Source of the DNA: Strongyloides papillosus
Lineage: Eukaryota; Nematoda; Chromadorea; Rhabditida; Strongyloididae
Direction of reading: 5' to 3'
Assembly (NCBI GenBank): GCA_005656395.1
Contig: SRSI01000038.1
Coordinates: forward strand, 682,001 to 746,000
Length of the DNA stretch: 64,000 nucleotides
Within the stretch, counting starts at the first letter, position 1. Every line of letters begins with the position of its first letter. Below are positions 24,436-36,200 of this stretch, piece after piece. The notes under the pieces were generated by a model. The model saw only the letters and a program-made list of their open reading frames with translations. It did no database searches and was not told where the DNA came from. A program made the position numbers and the translations under genes.

Positions 24436-24928
24436 TTTTGGATTCTATAAATAAAAAAATAAGAAAACATTTAATTAAAAACTTTATTAAATTATTATAT
24501 AAAAAAATTATACAATTATTTGAAACATATTAATCATTAATTTGTATTATTTGATAATGTTCGTAATACTATTATTTTACGTTTTTCGCGGTGGTATGTC
24601 GTCGCTTAATTTTTTCAAAATTTGAATAAATTTTGACATTTTAAAATGGTGGGACATTTTATTGCATTTTTGATAGATTTGTCAAAATTTGTCCTTTTTT
24701 TTTTTTGTGTGAACTTTTTAGTAAAATTATGCATTATAATAATTATTTATATTTTCTTTTGTTATGTCTAAACATAATTGATAAATATTTTGATAACAGT
24801 AGAAATAAAATAATGAAAAAAATTACTCTTGTTGAATTTTATTTATTTCTAGAAATTAGCAAAGACAATTTACAAAAACAAATACATTATAATTTATAAA
24901 AAAAAAACGCTAAGAGAGGCAAAAGATA
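24436..24928. other. Intergenic stretch
   Basis: It contains repeat copy c (24585-24715) and otherwise only AT-rich sequence upstream of the tRNA-Ile gene. Confidence 0.45.
24585..24715 (+). repeat. Dispersed repeat family R, copy c
   Basis: The best preserved of the three, containing GTCGTCGCTTAA, GGTGGGACATTTTATTGC, GATAGATTTGTCAAAA and the end TGTCC plus a T run plus GTGTG. It has the same orientation as copy b and lies just upstream of the tRNA cluster. Confidence 0.5.
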
Positions 24929-25002
24929 TGCCGCCAGCAGGGGTCGAACCTGCGACCTTGGGCTTATTAGACCCACGCTCTAACCGACTGAGCTATGGCG
25001 GC
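24929..25002 (-). tRNA. tRNA-Ile (AAT)
   Basis: Complete cloverleaf on the minus strand. The acceptor GCCGCCA/TGGCGGC is perfect, the anticodon stem TGGGT/GCCCA encloses the loop CTAATAA (anticodon AAT), and the T arm carries GGTTCGAACCC. The discriminator is A. It is the first member of the tRNA cluster that runs to 42.6 kb. Confidence 0.96.
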
Positions 25003-25993
25003 TTGCCGATGAGGAGTCGAAATTGTTCTACTGAAAAATCATCGAAAAGTCATTGTACGACGATTTTTTTTCAAATATAATTTAAAAAATAAATCAAAGT
25101 TTGGCATAAAGATGTTTAACAATTTTTTAAAAACATTGTATGTTAAATTATTTTTTGATTAAATTCATGTATAGAGATTATTATAATTCTTATTATGCTC
25201 TTAATTTGTAATAGATAAAGTAGAAATATGAACATACCTTCTAAGACATCTTTCAATCTTTTAAATGTATGCAGCTGTAAAATTTATACCATTTAAATCA
25301 ATTTCAATCAAAGTTATATAAATCTTTATAAACAATAATAGATATATGTTTTTCTTTTTTTCGTACAATATTAATAAACTTTTAAAGAAATTTAATTAGA
25401 AATTAGAGTAATATGATAAAAATAACTATTTTATTATACTTATAACAAATAGAATCTATAGTGAAAATAAATATTAATTTATTCTCTAAAGTTAAGTTTA
25501 TGAAGATCTTAACAACAACTATATTCAAATTAAAGAAACGTTAAAGTTAACAATTTAGTTTTTGACAAAGATGCCTCTAATAAATACAAATATTTTAAAA
25601 ATAAATCACGAATAAAAAGTAAGAAACAAATTACTTGTCACAATATTTATTTGTCTTAAAAAGAGATAAATAGTTGAAGATAACAACTTCATTTGAATTT
25701 TATGAAATAAAAGATTTCGTTATTAAAAAAACAAAACCTTGATGTTAATTTGGCATTTTAGCAAATTTTATTCTATCAATTAATTATTATATTTTTATTA
25801 CTCTTTGTATTACCATATTAAATAAATTACTACTTTTAAATATTTATAAATCTTATAACAAAATTGATTTTAGTTAGAATTAAAAAAAAGATACATAGAT
25901 ATTGCTTTAAAAGTAAATAAAGAGCCAAAAACATTTATAAAAATAAATTAAATTAAAATAATGTTTTATGTAGAAATAAACCATTTTCAAGCA
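25003..25993. other. Intergenic AT-rich stretch between tRNA genes
   Basis: About 1 kb between tRNA-Ile and tRNA-Thr with no recognised feature. Confidence 0.4.
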
Positions 25994-26065
25994 GCCTCAT
26001 TGGCTCAGGGGCAGAGCGTCTGTCTAGTAAACAGAAGGTCGCTGGTTCGATTCCAGCATGAGGCA
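25994..26065 (+). tRNA. tRNA-Thr (AGT)
   Basis: The acceptor GCCTCAT/ATGAGGC is perfect. The anticodon stem TCTGT/ACAGA encloses the loop CTAGTAA (anticodon AGT), and the T arm has GGTTCGATTCC. The discriminator is A, and a run of four T follows as a Pol III terminator. Confidence 0.95.
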
Positions 26066-26276
26066 TCTTTTAAAGCTCCCTTTTTCATTATTTACAAAGA
26101 AAAATCATTTTTGAATATTTAGTAGCTACTAATATCAAGAAAGTTTATATTGTTGATGAATAAGAAGACTTTTTTTATTCCAAAACAAATTTAAAGAAAA
26201 ATAATTTATAGTATCAATTATTTAGATAAAATATAAACATTAGTAAAGAGCATTAATATCAAAAAATGGGTTTGTT

Positions 26277-26350
26277 AGCCTCATCCCGGGCTCGAACCGA
26301 GGACCTTATGATTAGAAGTCATACATTCTATCCAACTGAACTAATGAGGC
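26277..26350 (-). tRNA. tRNA-Arg (TCT)
   Basis: Minus-strand cloverleaf with a perfect acceptor GCCTCAT/ATGAGGC, the anticodon stem TATGA/TCATA around CTTCTAA (anticodon TCT), and the T-loop GGTTCGAGCCC. The base after the acceptor reads U, which is unusual for a discriminator. Its acceptor stem is identical to that of the neighbouring tRNA-Thr gene 210 bp away. Confidence 0.93.
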
Positions 26351-26367
26351 GATTCAGGGTATCTACC

Positions 26368-26405
26368 TACTTCTCTACCACCCTAATTATACTAGTAGAG
26401 AAGTA
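26368..26405. repeat. 11-bp perfect inverted repeat next to tRNA-Arg
   Basis: TACTTCTCTAC (26368-26378) faces GTAGAGAAGTA (26395-26405) with a 16-nt loop, 18 bp upstream of the minus-strand tRNA-Arg gene. Possible regulatory hairpin or chance remnant. Confidence 0.5.
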
Positions 26406-28301
26406 TGTTAATACGTATCTTTATCCACCAGAGTTTTTTTCATAAAAAAAAGGTAAATATTATCACTATACTATTTTAGATGAGTTTAAGAAAAACTAGC
26501 TTTACGGATTACTGTATTTCTATATGAAATGCGTATTCAACAAAGCTAGTGTACTTCTTTGAATACGAAAACAATATAGAGATTTAGAATAAATAGATGA
26601 CTACAAGATGACGTTTTTGAATTATATACATTAACTTTTGTGGTTCTTTTTAGCTATCAAATAAGATAAAAAATAGAAATTGATATAATTTTTGTAGTAA
26701 AAAATATAAAAAAATTAATTTTATCTTCTTTATAACTCTCAATAAATTCAACAAGATTTTTATGAGTAAATAGCTAAAAGATTGTTTTTTAGCCAGAGGA
26801 ACTGGAAAGTTTAAAAATTTTTAGATAGAATTTGACCATGTTATTTTTAAAAAAAACACTTTTTTCTTGAATTTTAGTATAGTTTTGTTAAGAAGATAAT
26901 CTTCATCAAAGTTGACAAAATTGTTTGGTTAGTATGCCATTAAAAAAGTAAAATTCTAGAATAGTCTGAAAACATAATGATATTGGAATTAATTTATAAT
27001 TGGCAAGATTATGATCCAAAAAATGATAACTATTTTAAAAAAATTGACCGTTAAATAGGTATAACTTTTGTAATAACTTGATTAAAAAAATAAAATAAAA
27101 TAAAATTTTTCTACATAGATGTAAGTCTAATTTAAAAGATAAGTCTATAATGAATTTTATTAGTTGACAACATAGCAAGTTATTGTTATTTAAATAACAA
27201 ATTTTTCACTTTTTTCATTTTTTATGGAAATCAATTTTGTGATTAACATAACTTTATTTAAACTACACTATCTTTATGATTAAATAGTTATTAAGTTTTT
27301 TTTGTTAACTTGGTAAATAAAAAGAACCTTAAAAGTTTTAGTTTATAATAGACCATGTTATTCTAAAAACACTACTTTTTCGTGTAGGTTTGTCTTTCAA
27401 ATAATTTTTGGTAAAAGTAAATGGTATTTTTGTTTTATAATTCATTTAAAAAGTGCAAGCAATCAATAAGAGAAAAAATTAATATAAAAAAATTGATCAA
27501 AAACTAGCATGTTAAATACCAAAAAGTAATGTTAATGTTTTTAATAAAAAAATAGTTAATTTTTTTAATAACAATATTTTGATTTATGATTTAATATATG
27601 AAACTCTTCTATAAAATATGCTCTGCAAGCTAACTGAATCTGCCGAATGCAGATCTACTGTTGGTAATATAGATAAAAATAATTTGTACAAAATGAATTA
27701 ATTCATCTTTTTCTGTAAGAACGCTAGTTATACTGTAATATTTCTGCAAAAAAATGATATACAGTAGGAAAACAACTATTAGAAAATAAGAAAAATTTTT
27801 ACATCAACGTTACAATAAAATTAAACTTAAATATCTTTATATAGGGTGATTGTACATTTTGTCACGAGAGCAATTGTTTTTTGCACAATAGATGAGATTT
27901 TAGTAAAAATAATTGTCAACTTTTCAGATATCTCATATTATCAATTTTATTTGATTTAAAATATTATAATTTTGGTAGATATATTTTATTCATTCTGAAC
28001 ATTAATTTATAATATTAATTTATTTAGTATGACAATAACGTGTAGTTAGTTAACAAATAATCATAACTTCTACTGTTTCAACTGAATTTTGACTTATAAT
28101 AAATGTAGGGTGAATTTACTTTTTTATTATTGTTAGCTTTTATAAAGAAATGATTACAATAGTATATTTCTGTAAAAAATTCTAAAACAAAATAACAATT
28201 TACATCTGAAAAAAGATAATATTTACTATATTAGCTTTTAAAAAAGTATTAACAATTTACTAGTTTATTTCAGCAACAAAACAGAAAAAGCGAGTGCCCG
28301 T
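26406..28301. other. Intergenic AT-rich stretch with the second two-stem hairpin
   Basis: A further inverted repeat is near 26540-26575 (CGTATTCA with TGAATACG, overlapping CTAGCTTT/AAAGCTAG). The two-stem hairpin is at 27618. No genes are seen. Confidence 0.4.
27618..27666. repeat. Two-stem hairpin unit, copy 2
   Basis: Diverged copy of the unit at 481-530, sharing the leading CTCTGC, the CCGAA loop region and the trailing TTGGTA. The outer stem is GCTAAC (27629-27634) with GTTGGT (27660-27665); the inner stem is TCTGC (27639-27643) with GCAGA (27649-27653). Several pairs differ from copy 1 on both sides while staying complementary or wobble. Confidence 0.65.
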
Positions 28302-28373
28302 GGGGATATAGCTCAGGGGTAGAGCGCTCCCTTAGCATGGGAGAGGGCTGGGGTTCGATTCCCCATATCTCCA
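28302..28373 (+). tRNA. tRNA-Ala (AGC)
   Basis: The acceptor GGGGATA pairs with TATCTCC (one G-U). The anticodon stem CTCCC/GGGAG encloses TTAGCAT (anticodon AGC), and the T arm has GGTTCGATTCC. The discriminator is A. No intron. Confidence 0.96.
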
Positions 28374-29140
28374 AGAACCTTTCTACTTTTTAAAGTGCTT
28401 TTTACCACGTTTCTGTTTTTTTATATTACGTTATGAGTTTTTTTATATTAAAATAGCAAATTAGAGCTTTGTATGTTTGTTTACGAATTTCTTTATATAA
28501 CAATATAATTTTACTTTTGTAATTGTGATTTAACGTGTCTTGACATGACTATAATTTGCAGCGGGTATATTTACGAATATATAAGTTTTAGGAAAATATT
28601 AACTTAAATAATACCATATTCAAAGAACAAATATAAATTAATATAATAAATAAAAAGACTATTTCATACAATACATAGTACTCTATTGTGGGAATGTATA
28701 TACTCTTTTTTAATGATTCAAATTATTTTATTTTTATTACAAATGCTAATGCATCTGAGATATTATGCAAAATATTAAATAAAACAGAATAAAAGATAAT
28801 TTAGCTCTTCTTCTAAATTATACAATAACTTTAATCCCATTGATTGTAAAATTTCTTATTATCTTAAATAGAATATTTTAATTAATTATCTATTAGTATT
28901 TTCCTATCAAATATTACCGCACCAGAACGTGAATTCATAGTCTTATAACACATTTACAAATTAAAAGAAAAAAGTTTAACATAAAGTAAATTTCATTTAT
29001 TTGTCTCCAATTATCTATAAATAAAATATTAAAATAACCTATAAATAAAACTGACAAAAAACAAATAGAAATATGATGATAAAAATACTTAATTTACTAT
29101 TGAATTTATTAAAAACTTCTTATAGATTTTGTTTTTACTA

Positions 29141-31096
29141 CACTGAAAAAAATTGTTAGTTTTTAAATTTTGCATTTAATTTTAAAAAATATGTGGAAAG
29201 CAAATTGTAAAATGCATAATTTTAATCATAAAATTTATTGTAATTATTTTTCAAAATTTTACATACAGTTTTTTAAAAAGAAAATTTAATTTTTGTGGTA
29301 AATGTAATGTAATTGGTATTAAAACCAATCAAACATTTTTATATAAAAAATACATTATTTGACATCATGATTTGTAGTATTGTTTTAAACAAAAAATTAA
29401 TCATTTTTTTAATTATAGAGTATTTCTATTTGCATAAACGTAGCATTTTATAATTAACTAATATGCTTTGTCTTCTGAACACTACATTACAATGTGTTTT
29501 TAATTTAAATATTTTTTTTCTTTATCAATGTTAAACAATATTTGTTAAAATTGTTTAAAATTTTATTTATTATTTGCAGACATATAATTTTAGATATGAG
29601 TTCATTTTTATTAAATGAAAATTATGGTAGGCATAATGATAGTTTTACATTAACTCTAGAAGAAATATCCAAAACAGTTACTGAAAAACTGTTAAAATTG
29701 TATGTAAAGTGTAATACTACATCAGATACAATTTTAGCAGTTCAATCTTTAGTTAAAGATGTTATAATTATATCAAGAAATGTATTAATGGTTGAAGCTG
29801 GAACGTTAATAAACATTAATAATAAAATAAAATTACATTTAAATATTGTTAAAGAAGTTCAGTGTTATTCTAAAAAGGATCATTTAAAGATAAAGCATAG
29901 AAAAGATGGGTCGTAATTTATATAAAAATTTTATGTATAAAATTGTATTAACTTAAGTACAAAATGTTTTTTTAAATAGATTAGATAAAATTTAAGAATA
30001 TATTTAAACTTTCAAAAATAAGAAATAACAATGGGTTTCCCATGGTAAAACAAATGTGCTAATTTTTTTTAAGAAAAAAGTATAGCTTATCATTTTAAAA
30101 CAATGAAGAAAAAAAAATAATAATCAAGTAGACAATTAAAAAATATATTAAAGTCCCTAACTTTTAGTGTATCATATATTAACAAAATTTCTATATTTTA
30201 GTAAAATTTCTTTAATATTTTTTATCAATTATCTTAAAAGTTATCAAATACATATATCAACTTCCTTCTTAAAATTGCAAAACAGTTTATCAAATACCTA
30301 TATTGAATATTATTGGGTATTATTTTCTATTATTTCTATTCTTTGTAATAGATAATGATGAGAAATTTTGTTTAAAAAGTAAAAAATTTTTTTTTGTTTT
30401 GATTATTTTGCTTCATTTTGTTTTATGTCTTTCTATATAATGTTTCTTTTAACTATAATGTCTTAATCTGTTTAAATAATAGTTAAAATAATAAAAACAA
30501 ATTTATATGAAATGTATTATATTTTACCATTTGAACTTTGAAGCAAAAGATAGTCATACAAAATAATTATCAAATAATGATGTTCCATACTTATCTACAT
30601 ACAAAACTATGTAAAAAGTTTTATAACAGAGTTTTTATTTGTTATATATATTATCATAAATATCATAGAGTATGCTAACACATGAATATTAGAAATTATA
30701 AAATTTTTTATAATAAATGATTTGTAAAATACGTAAAATTTTGTATCAAAAAAATAAAAACATACTCATTTTTTTCAATAAGCCATTTACATATTAATTA
30801 TACAAATTGTTTTTAATTTAAAAAATAAAAATGTACTTATTTTCTTTAGAAACCATGTATGCATTATATATACTAAATGTCTATCGTTTTAAAAATTAAA
30901 ATTCATACATTTTTTACTGTGCATTTTAATCAGTCGCTACAAATATCTATGAACATGTTAAGAACAAATTTTTAAATTTTTTACATAAACAGAATGTATT
31001 TTAAAATTTAAAATACATTCTTTATAAAAGACTGTAAATTCAAAATGTATATAAAATGTATTTTTTTAGTTAATAGACGAATAATTTTTTTCAGTG
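29141..31096. mobile_element. CACTG-ended (CACTA-type) DNA transposon, defective
   Basis: The left end CACTGAAAAAAATTGTTAG (29141) faces a right end whose complement reads CACTGAAAAAAATTATTCG (to 31096). Both ends are flanked by TA (29139-29140 and 31097-31098). CACTA/CACTG termini and a 2-3-bp duplication are the mark of the EnSpm/CMC class. The 1956-bp interior holds one TNP2-family exon (29580-29916), so it looks like an internally deleted relative of the genes at 20 and 53 kb. Confidence 0.75.
29580..29916 (+). pseudogene. Partial TNP2-like gene (exon 2 equivalent)
   Basis: An exon opening after a good acceptor (ATTATTTGCAG) in the same phase as exon 2 of gene E: the first base completes a split Arg codon. 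The peptide aligns with gene E across the helix pair before the catalytic region: ISKTVTEKLLKLYVKC against VIDQVVCQLLKNHK, and VEAGTLININ against EDGTLIKAL. The frame stops at 29914-29916 with no later transposase parts. No zinc-finger exon was found upstream within the element. It probably cannot make a working transposase, though a short protein is possible. Confidence 0.6.
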
Positions 31097-31274
31097 TATT
31101 GTAGAATTTAAGCATTACTTTTATATTAAGTTGATTAACAAAAATAAATTTTTCTTAATATTATAAAAGTTAATTTTTACTTTAAAATTAATTATAAAAG
31201 ATATTAAATAAACTAATTTTTAAGTAAATTTTAAATAATTTTATTTAGTAAAAAATATAATTAGCCACCCCCGT

Positions 31275-31361
31275 CCAACCATAGCTCAGTTGGTAGAGCG
31301 GAGGACTGTAGATTTAGTTGCTGATATCCTTAGGTCACTGGTTCGAATCCGGTTGGTTGGA
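31275..31361 (+). tRNA. tRNA-Tyr (GTA) with a 14-nt intron
   Basis: The acceptor CCAACCA/TGGTTGG is perfect. Anticodon GTA is at 31308-31310. The canonical tRNA-Tyr arm is interrupted one base after the anticodon by a 14-nt intron (31312-31325), the usual place for nuclear eukaryotic tRNA-Tyr introns; removing it restores the five-base-pair anticodon stem. The T arm has GGTTCGAATCC and the discriminator is A. Confidence 0.95.
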
Positions 31362-33241
31362 AAATCTTTTGCAATTTAATTGTTTTAGTAACTAAAACAA
31401 ATAGGTTACTAGTAAATATTTAAGACAAAAAATTACTTTTAGTTTAAATTATTTTATAGAAACAAATAAGACACTTATTTTGATAATAAGTAAAAGTTAA
31501 ATATTTATCGAAAAATGGATGTATAAAAAATCAAAAAACATGAATAATTATTTAAATTTTTCTTTACGTTTACGCCAATTTTTTTTATTAACTTTCACGA
31601 TATTTTGCTTATATTGCTCTACTTAAAAATTAGTTAGTACAAGATACATCTACAAAATGTTATCAAATTTTTTTGGAAAATAAAAGTTTGCACAAAATTT
31701 TAAATCTATAAATCCATTTAAAAAAGAAAACTACTTTTATGGACTCTTAATTATCTGTATTTTACTAATCGTTAGTATAAAAAAAGAAAATTCTTCGTTG
31801 ACAATAATAACACCAAACCTTAGCATATATTATTCACTATTTACTCTTCTTCATGATAATATTTAAATTTTGTTAGTATTAATTTTAAATATTATGGTAA
31901 ATGACATATTTCTTTTTAAAATTATTTCATTTGAAACTTTATTACGCAAAGAAATCTGCACAAATTTTGGCAATTCTTCGTAAAATGCGATAAAATGTCT
32001 AACCTGTTAAAAAAATTAAATTTTACTTAAATTTTTAAATTATCAAACAAAAACTTTAAAAATGATGCAAAATATTATGCTGACATATGAATTTTACCAT
32101 TTTTTTAAAAAATAAATTTGATATTTTCAGGTAATGTAACTTTTTTTTAATCATGCTATTTTTTATGATATTATGCTCATGTTAGAGTTCTTTTTTATTT
32201 TTATAAAATACGTTATTGGATGTCGATTTCATGTAAAGTTGTTACTGTTTTAACTAAAATCATTATTTTAAAGGATCTACTAGTGATAATAATTTCAAAA
32301 ATCTCCTTAAAACAATAACAAGAAGCAAAGAACTATTGTTTAACTACACAAAGTATTAAGAATTAAAAACATTATTGTAGTATTTACTCTTATTTTGAAT
32401 TAAAATATTTAAAAATTTTTTTTTACTTTCAACAAAAATACATATAATTTTATAACTTTTTTAGAATACTAATTTACAAAGATGATTTTTAAAGATAATA
32501 TAAAAACAACAATTGTGCTTTCAGATGAGTACAATTTTACCAAAAAAATATAATTTGCAATAATTAAAAATATTGAAACTTTTAAAAAATACTATGCTAT
32601 GTTAGTATATTTTCTTTATAAAACCATTTACAATTTTATTTAAAATTAGCATCTTATTTTGTATTTGTAAATGTATTATATAACACAACTTAAATTTTAT
32701 GATGAGAATAATATCACAGAAAAAAAGTAACTTATTTTACCAACTCTTAAATTGTTACTTTTAATTTTAATTTGCGGGATAATTGCGATAAAATTAGTCT
32801 CAAGTCAGAAAAATTTGATTTTTCTAAATTTTGTGTGTATTATTAATAACATAAATAATTAAAGAGTATTAAAAGTGACTTTTTTTAATAGAACCAATTG
32901 AAAGCTTAATATGTAACATAAAAAATACTTTGCAGAATTTAAATAATAATTTAAATTATTTAAAAGTCTAAAGACCACATTATAACAATTTTATTGCTAT
33001 AGCATACATTATTTATTATTATTAGTATGAAATTAGTTGTAAAAGTTATAAAACAAAAAAAATAATAAAATATTTTATTTGCGCATAAAGTTTAGTAATA
33101 TAAAAATGATAAAACAATATTTTAAATTATTTTTAAAATATATTATATTACTATGACCGTTTTTATATAAGTTTTCTCTATAATTAAATGTAATAATATT
33201 TTAATATTAAGTGAAAGTTGGTATTTTTCGATTCCTTGGTA
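31362..33241. other. Intergenic AT-rich stretch
   Basis: About 1.9 kb between tRNA-Tyr and the interrupted tRNA-Glu; no recognised feature. Confidence 0.4.
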
Positions 33242-33255
33242 TCCCATGTGGTCTA
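33242..33255 (+). pseudogene. 5' fragment of an interrupted tRNA-Glu gene
   Basis: The bases from 33242/33243 match the start of a tRNA-Glu: acceptor TCCCATG followed by the A-box start TGGTCTA. The sequence then passes straight into the 3' end of the R4-like retrotransposon. The rest of the gene lies 3.8 kb away at 37068-37135. The last ten bases (33246-33255) are repeated there as the target-site duplication. Confidence 0.88.
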
Positions 33256-36200
33256 ATCTTTTATTTCATCTTATCAACAAAAATAATTAAATTACAATGT
33301 CAGGATGTTACAATAATAAAATATGTAAGATATGATAATAAATAACTTAAATAAACCATAATAATTTCTATTAATAAGTGGTTAAAATTCAGATTAGTTT
33401 TTCAGGAGCTACACATAGGTGTCTTTTGATAATACGATTAGCTGTATGTATTGAGATTGCAGACATTCTTTGTTTCATTCTAACATCAAGTTTCAGCTTT
33501 TCTAAGTAAACATCGAATTCCATTAACCATTCACCCAAGTTACCAACTATTATTGGAATTATTTCTACCGAACATTTCATTCTTGATTCTAGATCTTTCT
33601 TGATATTGTTACCCGCCTTGACTGTATCTACTTCTTCAAACTTTAGTAGCTTTTCACCATTTACACTATAGCGTGCCAATTTCAGTTTCCTCTGTCTTAA
33701 AATGTTCTTCAAGGCATTAACAGAAACTTCTATCAAAAAGATTTTTCCTTCTTTTTTCAGGTGGAGATACAAGTCTGGTTTGCGGTGGTAGATTGAAGTT
33801 GATGCAGGTATTGTGTAATTCCATCTTAAGCATACTTCATCGTTTTCCAATAGTAGTGGTATTTTTTCATTTACTTTTGGTACTTTCAGTTTGTACTTTC
33901 TACACAACTCTTCATATATTAGGCGTGCTATTCTGTTATGTCTTTCCACATATAGTGTTCCGACCCAAGCATCACAGCAGCTTAATATATGGTAGCATGT
34001 TTCTTGTGCTACTTTACATTTTCTACACTTTCCTTCGTACTTTCTATCAGCTTGTACATGAGTGTTTGTAAAAAGTTGCTCTTCAGCTGCACCGTAGGTA
34101 TTTCTGAATGTCATTGCGCTAACATTTGTCTTCATGTAGGGTAGTTCAATTCTATCTTTCAGTTCAATAAATGTCTTTGCATACTTCATACTTTTACCCC
34201 AGTCTTGAAGCCATTTATCATTTTCATGCTTTCTAATAATTTCTTTAACTTTTGTTCTTGCTTCTTTTAATGAGTTGATTTGGATACCATTGATTGTAAC
34301 TTCGTTAGGTTTTGAAAAATTTAATTTGAATTTAAAGATTTCAGCTAACTTTGACGCATTGTTTAAGGGGTTTTGGTTGCCTTTTGACGTCATCATTTGG
34401 TACAATTCCAGTAATGGTTCCAATCTTTCATTGAATACAATATACAAACTTTTGTTTATATAACTAATTGCAGCTTCAGAACGTAAACTTTTCATACCAT
34501 ATCCACCATCACTTTCATCTATATATAGACGTGCAGTTGAGGTTGAATAAAACTTGACATTATTCTTTTCCATAATACTTCTTATTTTTGTGTCAAGTTT
34601 CTCTAGATCATTCAGTAACCCATTTATTTTTTGCTTTGATTGGATGTTCGTTGCTATATAGTTTGATGCTGGGACAATTGTTGAATTGAATAAATTCTTC
34701 ATTTGTCTCACTGAAAGCTTTGACGAAAATATTTTGCTTACATTTGGTAGAATTTTCTCCTGTAAGCTAGCCATACAAATTTTGTTTAGATCGAACGTTG
34801 TTTGCGTAAGACCCAAGTACTTGTAACCATCCTTATTAACTGGGAATGGTAGTTGACTTTCTATTTCTGTCTCAGCTTTTGGATTCTTTGCATCAATTAC
34901 CAAGTCAGAACATTTCTTTTGGTTCATTTGGAGACCAACTTCATGTCCATATGAATGTAAAATCTGCTTGAGTTTATTCATTGTTGATACATCATCACTA
35001 TATAGTTTGATATCATCCATAAAACTCTGATGATTCATTTCCAAATTCTTCTTTAATTTTTGCCGCAACTTTATTTTGTTCTGTTGGTTAAGCTTAAATG
35101 AAGCAGCATTTAACACTAGAACAAATAAAATTGGGCTTAGTGAATCCCCTTGTAAAATTCCACGTCTAATTTGAAACATGTTCCCATTCACTTCATTACC
35201 ACTATTTCTATTATTTAATACCAACTGAGATTGCCATTTCTTTGTTATTTCTTTTAACAAATCTTTGATATAACTATTGATGGGCAACATGTCTACAATT
35301 CTATGCAGGCTGGATCTATAGATACTATCGAACGCTTTGCTGAAGTCAATCCAACTAGTACAGAGTTGAGTACCAGTTTTCCTTTCACTAGCTCTGAAAG
35401 TTGTGCTTGCAATTATACACTTGTCAATAACAAGTCCTTCCAAAGTACCATTAACATTTCTTCTGATAGCAAGTTGTTCTCTGGATATAAAGTCAGGACC
35501 AATTTGTTCTGATAGTATTTCCGCTATAGTACCTGTTAGAATTTTGTAGTCTGTTGGCATCATCGTTATCGGCCTGTAGTTTTGCGGTTGTTTCCTACAC
35601 CCACTTTTAAATAATAGTATTGTTCTTCCAATACAATCACTTTTCATGATTCTTATTTCTTTATTCAATATTCCATAAACCCAATCTTGAAGATAGTTGA
35701 GAGCTGATTTAAAGTATTTGTAGCAAAACGTAGGTATCAGATCTACGCCTGCTGCCTTAAAATTCGCACTATATTTGACTTTTAGTGCCACAATTTCTCT
35801 TATTCTATCTTTTGATAACATTTCAGGAATATTTCTATAGTTCTTTTTGACATGTTGTTCATACTCATCTAAGATAGGAGTTTTACTTGGTGGTTGACCT
35901 TCACTATACAATTCATGATAGAATTGAATTGCATCTTCCATCAGCAATTCTTCTTCTTTTCCATCGTATGATTCACCTTCTGTTTTAAGCACCTTAATTG
36001 ATGGGTTCAGCTCAAAGTTTCTTCTTACATTGAGTTTTTCATTACCAATTCTTTTTTGTTCATATTCGTTTTCAAGGTGTTTGATCATTTCTTCTGTTTG
36101 GCAATGCAGATGATCTAGCTTCACTTTCTTCTTATTCATTTCTTTGTAAAGTAATTTTGGGTTGTGCTTTGGTTTTGGAGGTGCTGATCCATTCGCCTTA

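Noticed and set aside
24705..24899. A 64-codon frame before tRNA-Ile
   Set aside because: Begins within the repeat copy and has no coding features.
30167..30355. A 62-codon plus-strand frame inside the CACTG element
   Set aside because: Composition is like noncoding DNA and it matches nothing in genes E and F.
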